A DNA stretch of 64,000 bases from an uncultured Clostridia bacterium. Its GTDB lineage: Bacteria > Bacillota > Clostridia > UBA1381. The translations under genes were made by a program, and so were the position numbers. The notes beneath the pieces are model-generated. The model was not told the DNA's origin. It was given only the letters and a program-made list of their open reading frames with translations, and searched no databases. This document shows, in pieces, positions 8,674 to 18,631 of the stretch; the stretch's first letter is position 1, and every line of letters begins with the position of its first letter. The DNA lies in contig CANPXG010000002.1 of assembly GCA_947585795.1 (NCBI GenBank), positions 39,593 through 103,592 of the forward strand, in the 5' to 3' direction.

Positions 8674-10956
8674 ATGAAGCCATCATTAAATGAAATAAGA
8701 AAAAAGACGCTTATAATGATGCTTATAGTGACCGGCGTGCTGGTGCTTTTGATAGCGAGAGTCGCGTACTGGCAGATAATCAGGGGCGAGGAGCTTTCAA
8801 GCAAGGCTAAGGCGCAGCAGCAGGGGAGCAGCATTATAACGGCGTCGAGAGGAAGTATATACGACCGTAACGGTAAGGTGCTCGCGGAGAGCGCGTCGGT
8901 GAATACGCTTATTTGTAATCCGGAGGATATTAAAGAGGACGGTGACGCGGCGGTTATAGCGTCGAGGTTGTCGCCCATTCTTGACATGGATCAGGCGAAG
9001 ATCACGGAGCTTATAACAAAGGATGCGCGTTATCAGGTGATAAAGAAGCGTCTTACCACCGAGCAAGCCGACAGCGTAAAGCAGCTGCTCGATCCCGAAA
9101 ATGACGCGGCGACCGCGAAGGCGTTTACGGGTATTTATTTTGAGGATGACTCGAAAAGGTACTATCCGTTTAACGTCGCGCCGCATACTCTCGGTTTCAC
9201 CGGTTACGATAATAACGGTATACAGGGTATAGAGCTTACGTTTGACGATGAGCTTATGGGACGTAACGGCAGCGTGGAAACAAATCAGAACGCCGACGGC
9301 AGCACGCTCAAGGAAGAACAGGCGGAGTACATAAACGGTGCGCAAAAGGGTGACGATATTGTTCTTACGATAGATGAAACGATACAGCATTTTTTGGAAA
9401 ACCACCTCCAGGAGGCGGTGAGCGAGGATAAGCTCAAAGAGGGTGCGGCGGGTATAGTGATGAACCCGAAAACGGGGGAAATACTGGCTATGTCCACGAA
9501 GCCCGACTTTGACGTGAACGATCCTTACAATATAGAACAGTTTCAAAAGTACGCGATAGATTTTAAACTTGACGAGGAAAGTGACGATGAGGATGAGGAT
9601 GAGGACGGTGAGGCTACGCCCAAGCCGACCATGGATCCGAAAAATCCGAGCGATGAATATATAGCGGCGATGCGTAATAAAATGTGGCGCAATAAGGCTT
9701 TGTCGGACACGTATGAGCCAGGCTCCACGTTTAAGATAATCACGGCTGCCGCGGCTTTGGAGGAGCATGCCGTAGATCTTGACACGGCGTTTTACTGCCC
9801 CGGCTTCAAGGTGGTGGCGGACAGAAAGATAAGCTGCGCCAACAAAAACGGACACGGCGCTCAGACGTTTGTCGAGGGCGTAAGAAATTCGTGTAACCCC
9901 GTGTTTATGGACGTGGGTGAAAGACTTGGCAGCGACAAGTTTATGGAGTATTTTACCGCATTCGGTCTTACCGAAAAGACGGGTATAGAGCTTGTGGGTG
10001 AGTCATCGAGTATATATTACCATAACGGTATGAGTGAGGTAGACCTTGCGACAAGCTCGTTTGGTCAGGGCTTTCAGGTGACGCCGATACAGCTTATTAC
10101 GGCTGTGTCCGCCGTAATAAACGGCGGCGTGCGTATGAAGCCGCAGATAGTGAAGGAAATCAGGAACAGCGGCGGCGTTATAAAAACGTACGAGCCGGAA
10201 ACGGTGACGCGCGTGATTTCAGAGGACACGTCGCAGAAAATGCGTGAGATATTGGAGTCGGTAGTGGCGCTGCCGGAGGCAACGGGTAAAAACGCGTATG
10301 TGAAGGGCTGCCGCATCGGCGGTAAGACGGGTACGTCGGAGAAGGGTAACCGTAACGAGGAAAAGCGTATCGCGTCGTTTATAGGTTTCGCGCCCGCGAA
10401 CGATCCCGAGATAGTGTGCCTTATAATGCTTGACGAGCCGCAGGTCGACAATAAGTACGGCGGTACCATCGCCGCGCCTGTAGTGGGTGAGCTTATTGAG
10501 GATATACTCAATTATCTCGGTGTTGAGAAACAGTATACGGCGGACGAGGAGCCGGACGTGAAGGTCGAGGTTCCCGATGTGCGTACGATGGATGTTTCGG
10601 CGGCGAAGAGCGCCGTGACGGAGAAAAATTTGTATGTGACGGTAAAAGGCGACGGTGACACCGTCGTAGACCAGCTCCCGAAGCCCGGTATAATGCTCGG
10701 TGAGGAGTCTACCGTAATTCTTTATACGGAGCAGCAGGAAAAGACGCAGGAGGTTACCGTGCCCGATCTTGACGGTATGTCGGTAAGCTCCGCGAGGGAT
10801 ACTCTCGAGATGCGCGGACTTAACTTTGAGGTCGTCGGCGCGGGACACAGCGAGGTTGGCGGCTCGTATGCCGTGAGCCAAAGCATAGAGGCGGGAGAAA
10901 CAGTGCCGCCGGCCACGGTGATAGGAGTGGAATTCCGTCAAGTGACTTCAGATTAA
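8674..10956 (+). CDS. Class B penicillin-binding protein (SpoVD/PBP2B type) with PASTA domains
   Basis: GSIYDRNGKVLAES, YEPGSTFKIITAAAAL (SxxK), GGKTGTSEK (KTG), C-terminal PASTA repeats (VPDVRTMDVSAAKSAV, VPDLDGMSVSSARDTL). Confidence 0.93.
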   Translation: MKPSLNEIRKKTLIMMLIVTGVLVLLIARVAYWQIIRGEELSSKAKAQQQGSSIITASRGSIYDRNGKVLAESASVNTLICNPEDIKEDGDAAVIASRLSPILDMDQAKITELITKDARYQVIKKRLTTEQADSVKQLLDPENDAATAKAFTGIYFEDDSKRYYPFNVAPHTLGFTGYDNNGIQGIELTFDDELMGRNGSVETNQNADGSTLKEEQAEYINGAQKGDDIVLTIDETIQHFLENHLQEAVSEDKLKEGAAGIVMNPKTGEILAMSTKPDFDVNDPYNIEQFQKYAIDFKLDEESDDEDEDEDGEATPKPTMDPKNPSDEYIAAMRNKMWRNKALSDTYEPGSTFKIITAAAALEEHAVDLDTAFYCPGFKVVADRKISCANKNGHGAQTFVEGVRNSCNPVFMDVGERLGSDKFMEYFTAFGLTEKTGIELVGESSSIYYHNGMSEVDLATSSFGQGFQVTPIQLITAVSAVINGGVRMKPQIVKEIRNSGGVIKTYEPETVTRVISEDTSQKMREILESVVALPEATGKNAYVKGCRIGGKTGTSEKGNRNEEKRIASFIGFAPANDPEIVCLIMLDEPQVDNKYGGTIAAPVVGELIEDILNYLGVEKQYTADEEPDVKVEVPDVRTMDVSAAKSAVTEKNLYVTVKGDGDTVVDQLPKPGIMLGEESTVILYTEQQEKTQEVTVPDLDGMSVSSARDTLEMRGLNFEVVGAGHSEVGGSYAVSQSIEAGETVPPATVIGVEFRQVTSD

Positions 10957-10978
10957 ATTGTTAGGGGGAAAGAGAAAT

Positions 10979-12415
10979 ATGTTAGCGAGTGAACTTATTG
11001 GCGAAAAATGGCTCGAAGAGCATGATGATATAGATATATCGGGTATCGCGTATGATTCGCGCAACGTCCTTCCCGGAAATTTGTTCGTGTGTATAAAGGG
11101 TTACGAAACGGACGGACATAAATTCGCGAAAATGGCGGAGGAAAACGGTGCGGCGCTGATAGTGGCACAGAATAAAATCGACGTTAACGTGCCGGTGTGG
11201 TACGTTGAAAATTCAAGGACAGCCATAGCGGATATAGCGGCGCGCTATTACGGACATCCCTCGAATAAATTTAAGCTGATAGGCGTTACGGGTACGAACG
11301 GTAAAACGACGATAACGTACCTTATAAAGAGTATTATAGAAGCTGCAGGAATGACGATAGGCGTGATCGGCACAAATCAGAATATAATAGGCGACAAGGT
11401 GCTCGTAACTCAGAGTACCACGCCGACAACGCCGAACGCGCTCGAGCTTCAGCAGCTTTTCGCGGAAATGGTAGACGGTGACGCGCAGTGCGTTGTTATG
11501 GAGGTGTCGAGCCACGCGCTCGAGCTTGAGAGAGTACACGGCTGTCACTTCGACGTGGGTGTGTTCACGAACCTTACGCGCGATCATCTCGACTTCCACG
11601 GTACTATGGAAAATTATCTTAACGCGAAGGCGAAGCTGTTCGATATAAGCGATAAGGGCGTTGTGAATTTTGACGACGAGGGCGGTAAGAAGATAGTAAG
11701 CAGCGCGAAGTGCGATATACTTACCGTCGGTATGAACGACGGGTGTGAGCTTAAAGCTCAAAATATAGCGATAACGGCAAGAGGCTCCGATTTTGAGGCT
11801 TCGTACAAGGGTAAGACGTATCCCGTCCATATAGCCATTCCCGGCAAGTTCAGCGTGTATAACGCGATATGCGCCATGGGCGCGGCTATCGAGCTCGGTA
11901 TCGATATGGAAACAATAATAAAGGGACTTAAAAACGCGTCCGGTGTTCTCGGTCGCGTTGAGGTGGTCCCCACCGATACGGATTACACCGTTATCATAGA
12001 CTACGCGCACACTCCCGACGGGTTGGAGAATATTATTTCCACCGTCAAGGAATTTGCGAAGGGGAAGGTAATTACTCTGTTCGGCTGCGGCGGTGACAGA
12101 GATAACACAAAACGCGCCGTTATGGGTGAAATAGCGGGCAGACTGTCCGATTTCAGCATAATAACGTCGGACAATCCGCGTACGGAGGATCCGCTTAAGA
12201 TAGTAAAGCAGATAGAGGAAGGCATGAAGCGCACGGACGGCAAGTACATTGCCATAACGGACAGACGAGAGGCGATAGCCTACGCGCTCGACAACGCCGA
12301 GAAGGATGACGTGATCATACTGGCGGGTAAGGGACAGGAAACTTATCAGATAATAGGTAAGGAAAAGCATGACTTCGACGAGCGCGTTGAGGTGTATAAG
12401 CACCTTAATAAGTAA
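10979..12415 (+). CDS. murE: UDP-MurNAc-tripeptide synthetase
   Basis: GVTGTNGKTTITYLIKSI, STTPTTPNALELQ, TSDNPRTEDP (meso-DAP type motif); start at 10979 behind AGGGGGAAAG. Confidence 0.95.
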   Translation: MLASELIGEKWLEEHDDIDISGIAYDSRNVLPGNLFVCIKGYETDGHKFAKMAEENGAALIVAQNKIDVNVPVWYVENSRTAIADIAARYYGHPSNKFKLIGVTGTNGKTTITYLIKSIIEAAGMTIGVIGTNQNIIGDKVLVTQSTTPTTPNALELQQLFAEMVDGDAQCVVMEVSSHALELERVHGCHFDVGVFTNLTRDHLDFHGTMENYLNAKAKLFDISDKGVVNFDDEGGKKIVSSAKCDILTVGMNDGCELKAQNIAITARGSDFEASYKGKTYPVHIAIPGKFSVYNAICAMGAAIELGIDMETIIKGLKNASGVLGRVEVVPTDTDYTVIIDYAHTPDGLENIISTVKEFAKGKVITLFGCGGDRDNTKRAVMGEIAGRLSDFSIITSDNPRTEDPLKIVKQIEEGMKRTDGKYIAITDRREAIAYALDNAEKDDVIILAGKGQETYQIIGKEKHDFDERVEVYKHLNK

Positions 12416-12420
12416 TTTAA

Positions 12421-12453
12421 AAGGGCGGGGGAAGTATTACCGCCCTTATTTTT
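12421..12453 (+). terminator. Terminator-like hairpin between murE and murF
   Basis: AAGGGCGG-gggaagtatta-CCGCCCTT-ATTTTT. Confidence 0.7.
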
Positions 12454-12484
12454 AAGCATATGACAAAAAGAGAGGTAAAGCTGT

Positions 12485-13855
12485 ATGCAGGTATTAACGA
12501 TAGGCGATATATTAAACGCGACGGGCGGTAAGCTTTTGAGTGGAGAAAAGGATACCGTTATACGCGATATAACGACGGATTCGAGAAAACCGGCACCGGG
12601 CGCGCTGTTTGTGCCGATAATCGGTGAAAAGTTTGACGGTCACGAGTTTATACAGGCGGCGTTCGACCAAGGCGTGGAAGCGTCGCTTACGCAAAAGGAC
12701 ACGGATCTGCTCGTCGGTAAAACGATAATAAAGGTGGACGATACCTTTAAGGCTTTGGGCGACATTGCGAGATATTACAAGCAAAAGTACAACGTGCCCA
12801 CCGTCGCCGTCACGGGCAGCGTCGGTAAGACGACAACGAAGGATATGCTTGCGGCGGCGCTCTCGGGTAAGTATAAAACGCTTAAGACAGAGCATAGCTT
12901 TAATAACGAGATAGGACTTCCTCTTACCGTGTTCAGACTTGAAAAGGAACACGAGGCAATAGTTTTGGAAATGGGTATGAACCACTTCGGGGAGATCGAG
13001 CGCCTTGCGTCGATAGGCAGACCTGACGTGGCTGTAATAACGAATATAGGTCAGTCGCACATAGAGCATCTTGGTTCGCGCGAGGGTATATTCAAGGCGA
13101 AAATGGAAATCACGAAGCTGTTTACCGAAAAAAACACGCTTATCGTGAACGGCGACGATGATTTTCTGTCGAAAATAAAAGGGACCGTGCCATTCAAGGT
13201 CGTGTACTACGGTATAAAGAACCCCGAAAACGACGTGTACGCGAAGGATATACGCGCTATGGGACTTCAGGGTATAGAATTTACCGCAGTCATAGGCGGC
13301 GAAGAGTACAGCGTGCGCGTAAACGTTCCCGGTGAGCATAACGTGTATAACGCGCTTGCGGCTATATGCGTGGGACGCGCGTTTGATGTGCCAACAGACA
13401 AAATCATAGAGGGCATAAGGAGCTTCGAGCTTACGGAAATGCGTATGGCTGTCGAGGAGTACGAGGGTATAACGATAATAAACGACTGCTTCAACGCGTC
13501 GCCCGACTCGATAAAGGCGGCTTTAAGGGTGCTGGGAAGCGTGCAGGGCAAAAGGCGCGTGGCGGTGCTCGGCGACATTCTCGAAATGGGTGAGTACGCC
13601 GAAAAGGCGCATTACGACTTGGGAAAAGCCGTATGCGAAAACGGCGTGGATATGCTTATAACAGCGGGTGAGAATATGAAATTGCTCGCGAAGGGAGCAG
13701 CCGACAGCGGTATGAAAAACATTGTAAGCTTTGACAAAACTCTTGAAGCGTGCGCTTTCGTCAAGGAGGAAATCAAAAGCGGCGACGCTGTTCTCATAAA
13801 AGCGTCGCACGGTATGCGCTTTGAGCAAATTTACGACGCGATCAAGGGGAATTAA
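12485..13855 (+). CDS. murF: UDP-MurNAc-tripeptide--D-Ala-D-Ala ligase
   Basis: VTGSVGKTTTKDMLAAAL, INDCFNASPDSIKAAL, VAVLGDILEMGEYAEKAH. Confidence 0.95.
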   Translation: MQVLTIGDILNATGGKLLSGEKDTVIRDITTDSRKPAPGALFVPIIGEKFDGHEFIQAAFDQGVEASLTQKDTDLLVGKTIIKVDDTFKALGDIARYYKQKYNVPTVAVTGSVGKTTTKDMLAAALSGKYKTLKTEHSFNNEIGLPLTVFRLEKEHEAIVLEMGMNHFGEIERLASIGRPDVAVITNIGQSHIEHLGSREGIFKAKMEITKLFTEKNTLIVNGDDDFLSKIKGTVPFKVVYYGIKNPENDVYAKDIRAMGLQGIEFTAVIGGEEYSVRVNVPGEHNVYNALAAICVGRAFDVPTDKIIEGIRSFELTEMRMAVEEYEGITIINDCFNASPDSIKAALRVLGSVQGKRRVAVLGDILEMGEYAEKAHYDLGKAVCENGVDMLITAGENMKLLAKGAADSGMKNIVSFDKTLEACAFVKEEIKSGDAVLIKASHGMRFEQIYDAIKGN

Positions 13856-13875
13856 TAGAAAAGGGATTGATATAA

Positions 13876-14901
13876 ATGGAAATTTTAAAGGAAATGCTGA
13901 TGTCGTCACTGCTCGCGTTCGCGGTCGCGCTCGCGGTAACGCTCGCCTTCGGACCTGTGTTTATACCGTGGCTGCGCAAGCTGAAATTCGGTCAGGAAAT
14001 ACGCGACGAGGGACCTAAGTGGCACCAAAAAAAATCCGGCACGCCGACGATGGGCGGAATAATGTTTATAACGGGTATCGCCGCCGCTATCATCGTGACG
14101 AGTATCGTCTTCGCGGTCAAAGGTAACCTTGACAAGACGTTCGGAAGATGTATACTTCTGTTCTTAATAGCATTGGGCTTCGGTATGATAGGCTTTATAG
14201 ACGACTATATCAAGGTCGTCAAAAAGCGTAATCTCGGTCTTACAGCCGCGCAGAAATTCATTTTGCAGTTGATTTTGGCGGCGGTATACGTGATAGTGCT
14301 CTACCTTATGGGCGCTTTGGACACGGCGATAAAAATCCCGTTTACCGATATGGAATGGACTATGCCGATATGGCTGTATATACCGTTTGTGATGTTCGTG
14401 GTCGTGGGCGTTGTAAACGCGGTAAATCTCACGGACGGACTTGACGGTCTTGCGTCGAGCGTCACGGCGGCGGTGAGCGTATTTTTCGCGCTGGCTTCGT
14501 ATATCGCCTTCAGCGAGTACGGCGTTACGGTATTTTCAATGGCGATTTTCGGCGGACTTTTGGGATTTTTGTGCTACAACAGGTACCCCGCGAAGGTGTT
14601 TATGGGCGATACCGGCTCGCTCTTTTTGGGAGCGTCGGTCGCGCTTATGGCGATAGATTTGAGAATACCGATATTACTGATAATCGTGGGCTTTGTGTAT
14701 TTTATGGAAACGCTGTCGGTGATCATGCAGACCGCGTATTTCAAGTACACAAAGAAAAAGTACGGTGAGGGACGGAGAATATTTAAGATGAGCCCGCTGC
14801 ACCACCATTTTGAGATGTGCGGCTGGAAGGAGAAGAAAATAGTAGGCGTGTTTACGCTTGTAACGGTTATTCTCTGCGTTATAGCGTGGTTTGGCTTATA
14901 A
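13876..14901 (+). CDS. mraY: Phospho-MurNAc-pentapeptide transferase
   Basis: EGPKWHQKKSGTPTMGG, NLTDGLDGLAS, MGDTGSLFLG, SPLHHHFEMCGW. Confidence 0.97.
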   Translation: MEILKEMLMSSLLAFAVALAVTLAFGPVFIPWLRKLKFGQEIRDEGPKWHQKKSGTPTMGGIMFITGIAAAIIVTSIVFAVKGNLDKTFGRCILLFLIALGFGMIGFIDDYIKVVKKRNLGLTAAQKFILQLILAAVYVIVLYLMGALDTAIKIPFTDMEWTMPIWLYIPFVMFVVVGVVNAVNLTDGLDGLASSVTAAVSVFFALASYIAFSEYGVTVFSMAIFGGLLGFLCYNRYPAKVFMGDTGSLFLGASVALMAIDLRIPILLIIVGFVYFMETLSVIMQTAYFKYTKKKYGEGRRIFKMSPLHHHFEMCGWKEKKIVGVFTLVTVILCVIAWFGL

Positions 14902-14931
14902 TTTCACCTTATTGAAAAGGAGAGTTGTATA

Positions 14932-16113
14932 ATGGCTGCGACAGCGTATCCGAACAGGAGAGTAAAACAGAATAGAAAAAACGCGCCGCGCAAAATCGTC
15001 GGTAAACCGGTGCGTCCCGTCACCGCGACGTATATAGACTATACGTTTTTGTTTATAGTCGTTCTTTTGCTCGCCTCGGGACTTGTAATGCTGCTGTCGG
15101 CATCCGCGCCGAGCGCGAACAGGATCTACGGGAACTCGTACTACTTTTTCCTGAAACAGCTCGGCTGCGCGATGATCGGGCTTATCGGTATGTGGTTCGT
15201 GTCAAAAATAAACTACAACGTGTATAAAAAGCTCGCGCCGAAGATGATGCTCGTGTGCGTGATACTGCTTGTATGCGTGCTTATACCGGGAATAGGTGTG
15301 TCGCATAACGGTTCAAGACGCTGGCTCAACACGCCGTTTATCGAGATACAGCCGTCGGAGTTCGTGAAGCCGGTCATAGCGATGTATTTCGCGCGGCTCA
15401 TAGACGACGGTAAGTACGATTTGAAAAAAATTAAGGGTAATTTGCCCTACATAGGCGTTATGGCGATAGTGCTCGCGCTCATGCTCATGGAAACGCATCT
15501 AAGCGGCGCGATAGTTATCGCGGGTATAGGCGTGAGCGTGATGATAGCGGGCGGTACGCCGATCAAGCCGGTACTTATAGGAGTTATAATACTGTTCCCG
15601 ATCGCGATTTTCGCGGTGTATAACATGAGTGACGTGCGGTGGGCGAGAGTGACGAGCTTCCTAAATCCGTTCCGTGACATCAGGAACGAGAGCTATCAGG
15701 TCGCGCAGGGACTTTACGCGATAGGCTCAGGCGGTATTTTCGGCGTGGGCTTGGGACGAAGTGTGCAAAAATATTATTTGCCCGAGCCGTACAATGATTT
15801 TATATTCACGATAGTGTGTGAGGAGCTTGGACTTGTCGGCGCGGCGGTCGTGATACTGCTGTTTGCCGCGCTTATCATAAGAGCCGTGAGGATAGCGATG
15901 AACGCGCCCGACACGTACAGCGCGCTTGTCGCGATAGGTATAGCGGCGCATATGGCGATACAGACGATACTGAATATCGCCGTCGCGACTTCGACAGTGC
16001 CGAATACGGGCGTGTCGCTGCCGTTCTTCAGTTACGGCGGTACGGCGATAATAACGTTGCTTATGGAAATGGGCGTGCTTTTAAATATTTCCAAGTATTC
16101 GGTTAAAAATTAG
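14932..16113 (+). CDS. ftsW: FtsW/SpoVE family lipid II polymerase (SEDS)
   Basis: SEDS multi-TM pattern; NGSRRWLN, QPSEFVKPV, LPEPYNDFIFTIVCEELGLVG, LPFFSYGGTAI. Confidence 0.92.
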   Translation: MAATAYPNRRVKQNRKNAPRKIVGKPVRPVTATYIDYTFLFIVVLLLASGLVMLLSASAPSANRIYGNSYYFFLKQLGCAMIGLIGMWFVSKINYNVYKKLAPKMMLVCVILLVCVLIPGIGVSHNGSRRWLNTPFIEIQPSEFVKPVIAMYFARLIDDGKYDLKKIKGNLPYIGVMAIVLALMLMETHLSGAIVIAGIGVSVMIAGGTPIKPVLIGVIILFPIAIFAVYNMSDVRWARVTSFLNPFRDIRNESYQVAQGLYAIGSGGIFGVGLGRSVQKYYLPEPYNDFIFTIVCEELGLVGAAVVILLFAALIIRAVRIAMNAPDTYSALVAIGIAAHMAIQTILNIAVATSTVPNTGVSLPFFSYGGTAIITLLMEMGVLLNISKYSVKN

Positions 16114-16145
16114 CCGTTTTGCGGGAGAAAAGGGTGGATCGATTT

Positions 16146-17252
16146 ATGAGAGTTATATTTGCCGGCGGCGGTACGGGCGGACATATAAATCCCGCCATAT
16201 CCATAGCCGATCACGCCGCGTCGAAGGACAGTGAGTTTGAGGCGGTTTTTATCGGTACGAAAAGCGGTATGGAAACGAAGCTTGTCCCGAAAGCGGGGTA
16301 TGAGCTTAGGTTTATAGATATAGCGGGCTTTGACAGGAAGCATCTTTTGAAGAATATATCAGTCCTAAGAAAGCTCAGCAAAGCAAAGAATGACTGTAAG
16401 AAAATAATCAGGGAGTTTAAGCCCGACTGTATAGTGTGCACCGGCGGCTACGTCAGCGGACCTGTCGCTATAGCGTCGAAAAAAACGGGAGTGCCGTCGC
16501 TCATACATGAGCAGAACGTGTATCCCGGGCTTACGGTGCGCGGTGCGGAAAAGTACGTGGATTATCTCGCTTTGAGCTTCGAGGAAACGGTAAATCATAT
16601 AAAGCACAAGGATAAGTGCGTCGTCACCGGTAATCCCGTGCGCGCGGAGATACTTAGCGCCGATTACGGCGCGTCGCGCGAAAAGCTGGGAATAAAGAAG
16701 CCGTTCGTGCTTATTTTCGGCGGCAGTCTTGGCGCGGACAAAATTAACGACACCGTCGTGGATATGCTTGAGAGGATAATAAGCGGCGGTAAGATAGAGC
16801 TGCTTTTCGGTACGGGTGACCGTAATTATGAAAAAATTATGGGTGAGATAAAAAGACGCGGTATAACGCTTACGGACGACGTAAAAATTGTGCCGTATAT
16901 AGATAATATGGCGGAATGTATGGCGGCGGCAGACCTTGTGGTGTCGCGCGCGGGCGCGATAACCGTGAGTGAGATAGCCGCACTCGCGAAGCCGTCGATA
17001 CTTATACCGTCACCGAACGTGGTGAGGAACCATCAGGAGCAGAACGCGCGCGCGTTCGAGAAAGAGGGCGCGGCGTCGGTACTCGTCGAGGAGGAGCTTA
17101 CGGCGGACGTACTGTACGAGAGGGTAATGTCGCTCGCGGGCGATAAGGACGCGCTCGGTAAAATGTCGGCGAACCTTAAAAAACTTGCAAAAACCGACGC
17201 GCTCGAAAAAATTTACGAGCTTATGGTAAAAATGTCTGAAAAAAGGAGATAA
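16146..17252 (+). CDS. murG: UDP-GlcNAc--undecaprenyl-PP-MurNAc-pentapeptide GlcNAc transferase
   Basis: MRVIFAGGGTGGHINPAISIA, IHEQNVYPGLT, VVSRAGAITVSEIAALAKPSILIPSP. Confidence 0.95.
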   Translation: MRVIFAGGGTGGHINPAISIADHAASKDSEFEAVFIGTKSGMETKLVPKAGYELRFIDIAGFDRKHLLKNISVLRKLSKAKNDCKKIIREFKPDCIVCTGGYVSGPVAIASKKTGVPSLIHEQNVYPGLTVRGAEKYVDYLALSFEETVNHIKHKDKCVVTGNPVRAEILSADYGASREKLGIKKPFVLIFGGSLGADKINDTVVDMLERIISGGKIELLFGTGDRNYEKIMGEIKRRGITLTDDVKIVPYIDNMAECMAAADLVVSRAGAITVSEIAALAKPSILIPSPNVVRNHQEQNARAFEKEGAASVLVEEELTADVLYERVMSLAGDKDALGKMSANLKKLAKTDALEKIYELMVKMSEKRR

Positions 17253-17255
17253 CAC

Positions 17256-18482
17256 ATGAAAATATCAACGGTAAAGGGTACTAACGATTACTTGCCCGAG
17301 GAGGCGCGGCTTCGCGATCATCTGCAGAATAAGATACTCACCGCCTATACGGACGCGGGCTTTGAGCGTATAATGACTCCCGCGATAGAGGACGCGGAAA
17401 ATCTTGACAAAAGCGACGGCGGTGAAAATCTTAACCTCATATTCAAGATACTTAAGCGCGGCGATAAGCTTACGAAAGCGTTGGAGCAGGGCGGTGACCT
17501 TTGCGATATGGGACTTAGGTACGATCTTACGCTGCCGCTGTCGAGATATTACGCAAATAACCGCGAAAAGCTGATACTTCCGGCGAAATGTATACAGATA
17601 GACAGAGTGTACCGCGCGGAAAGACCGCAGAAGGGCAGACTGCGCGAGTTTGTGCAGTGCGACATAGACATAATAGGCTCGTCGTCGCCGAGTGCGGAAA
17701 CGGAGCTTATACACACGACCGCGAAAGCGCTTTTGTCGATAGGCATAAAGGACTTCACGGTAAAAATAAACGACAGAAACATCTTAAAGGCTGTGCTTAA
17801 GAGTGCGGGATTTAAGGAAGAGGACACCGACAGCGTTTGCATAACCTTTGACAAGCTCGACAAAATAGGCGCGGACGGAGTGATCAAGGAGCTTACGGAC
17901 AAGGGCTTTGACGCGTCCGCCGTAAATAATTTCAAGGACATGATCTCAAAGCCGATGACGCTCGAAAGCGTGAAGGGCTTGTCGGACGGTGCCGCCGAAA
18001 ACGTGGAAGAAATAATAAATAACGTAAAAGAGCTTTCAAACGGTGAATACAATATACTGTTCGACATATCGCTCGTGCGCGGTCAGGGTTACTACACCGG
18101 TACCGTGTTCGAGGTGGTGAGCGATAAATTCAAGGGCTCGATAGCCGGCGGCGGCAGGTACGATAACCTCATCGGTAAATTTACGGGTGAAAACGTGGCG
18201 GCGGTAGGTTTTTCGATAGGCTTTGAAAGAATTTTCGCCATGCTTACAGAAGCGTCCTACGCTATACCCGACGCGAAGAGGAAAATCGCGCTCTTCCATG
18301 ACAGAGCTGATACGGTAAAGGCAATAAGAGCTGCGGAGGAGCTTCGCGCCGAGTATGACGTTGTACTTTACGAAAAGCCCAAAAAACTTTCAAAATTTCT
18401 TGATAAGCTGCAATCGAAGTCGTATTACGGCTTCTGCTTCCTTGACGACAGTATTGAGATCAGGGAGCTTAAAAACAGCTGA
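17256..18482 (+). CDS. Histidyl-tRNA synthetase family protein (HisS or HisZ-like paralogue) with short C-terminus
   Basis: LRYDLTLPLSRYYA, QIDRVYRAERPQKGRLREFVQCDIDIIG (motif 2), LVRGQGYYTGTVFEV, GGGRYDNLIGKF, VGFSIGFERI. Confidence 0.82.
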   Translation: MKISTVKGTNDYLPEEARLRDHLQNKILTAYTDAGFERIMTPAIEDAENLDKSDGGENLNLIFKILKRGDKLTKALEQGGDLCDMGLRYDLTLPLSRYYANNREKLILPAKCIQIDRVYRAERPQKGRLREFVQCDIDIIGSSSPSAETELIHTTAKALLSIGIKDFTVKINDRNILKAVLKSAGFKEEDTDSVCITFDKLDKIGADGVIKELTDKGFDASAVNNFKDMISKPMTLESVKGLSDGAAENVEEIINNVKELSNGEYNILFDISLVRGQGYYTGTVFEVVSDKFKGSIAGGGRYDNLIGKFTGENVAAVGFSIGFERIFAMLTEASYAIPDAKRKIALFHDRADTVKAIRAAEELRAEYDVVLYEKPKKLSKFLDKLQSKSYYGFCFLDDSIEIRELKNS

Positions 18483-18631
18483 TCACTCCTTTTCTTCAAA
18501 ATCGGACGGCGGCATTTTACATGCAGCCGTTCGACCTTTTTTTATTATAAAAACGCGTCTTGTAAAAATACGCCGAAAATGGTATACTTAAAATATACAA
18601 ATAAATTTTAACGGAAAGGCTGTGATGTACT

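Noticed and set aside
8797-9855. 352-aa minus-strand ORF
   Set aside because: Antisense shadow of the PBP gene
11213-12403. 396-aa minus-strand ORF
   Set aside because: Antisense shadow of murE
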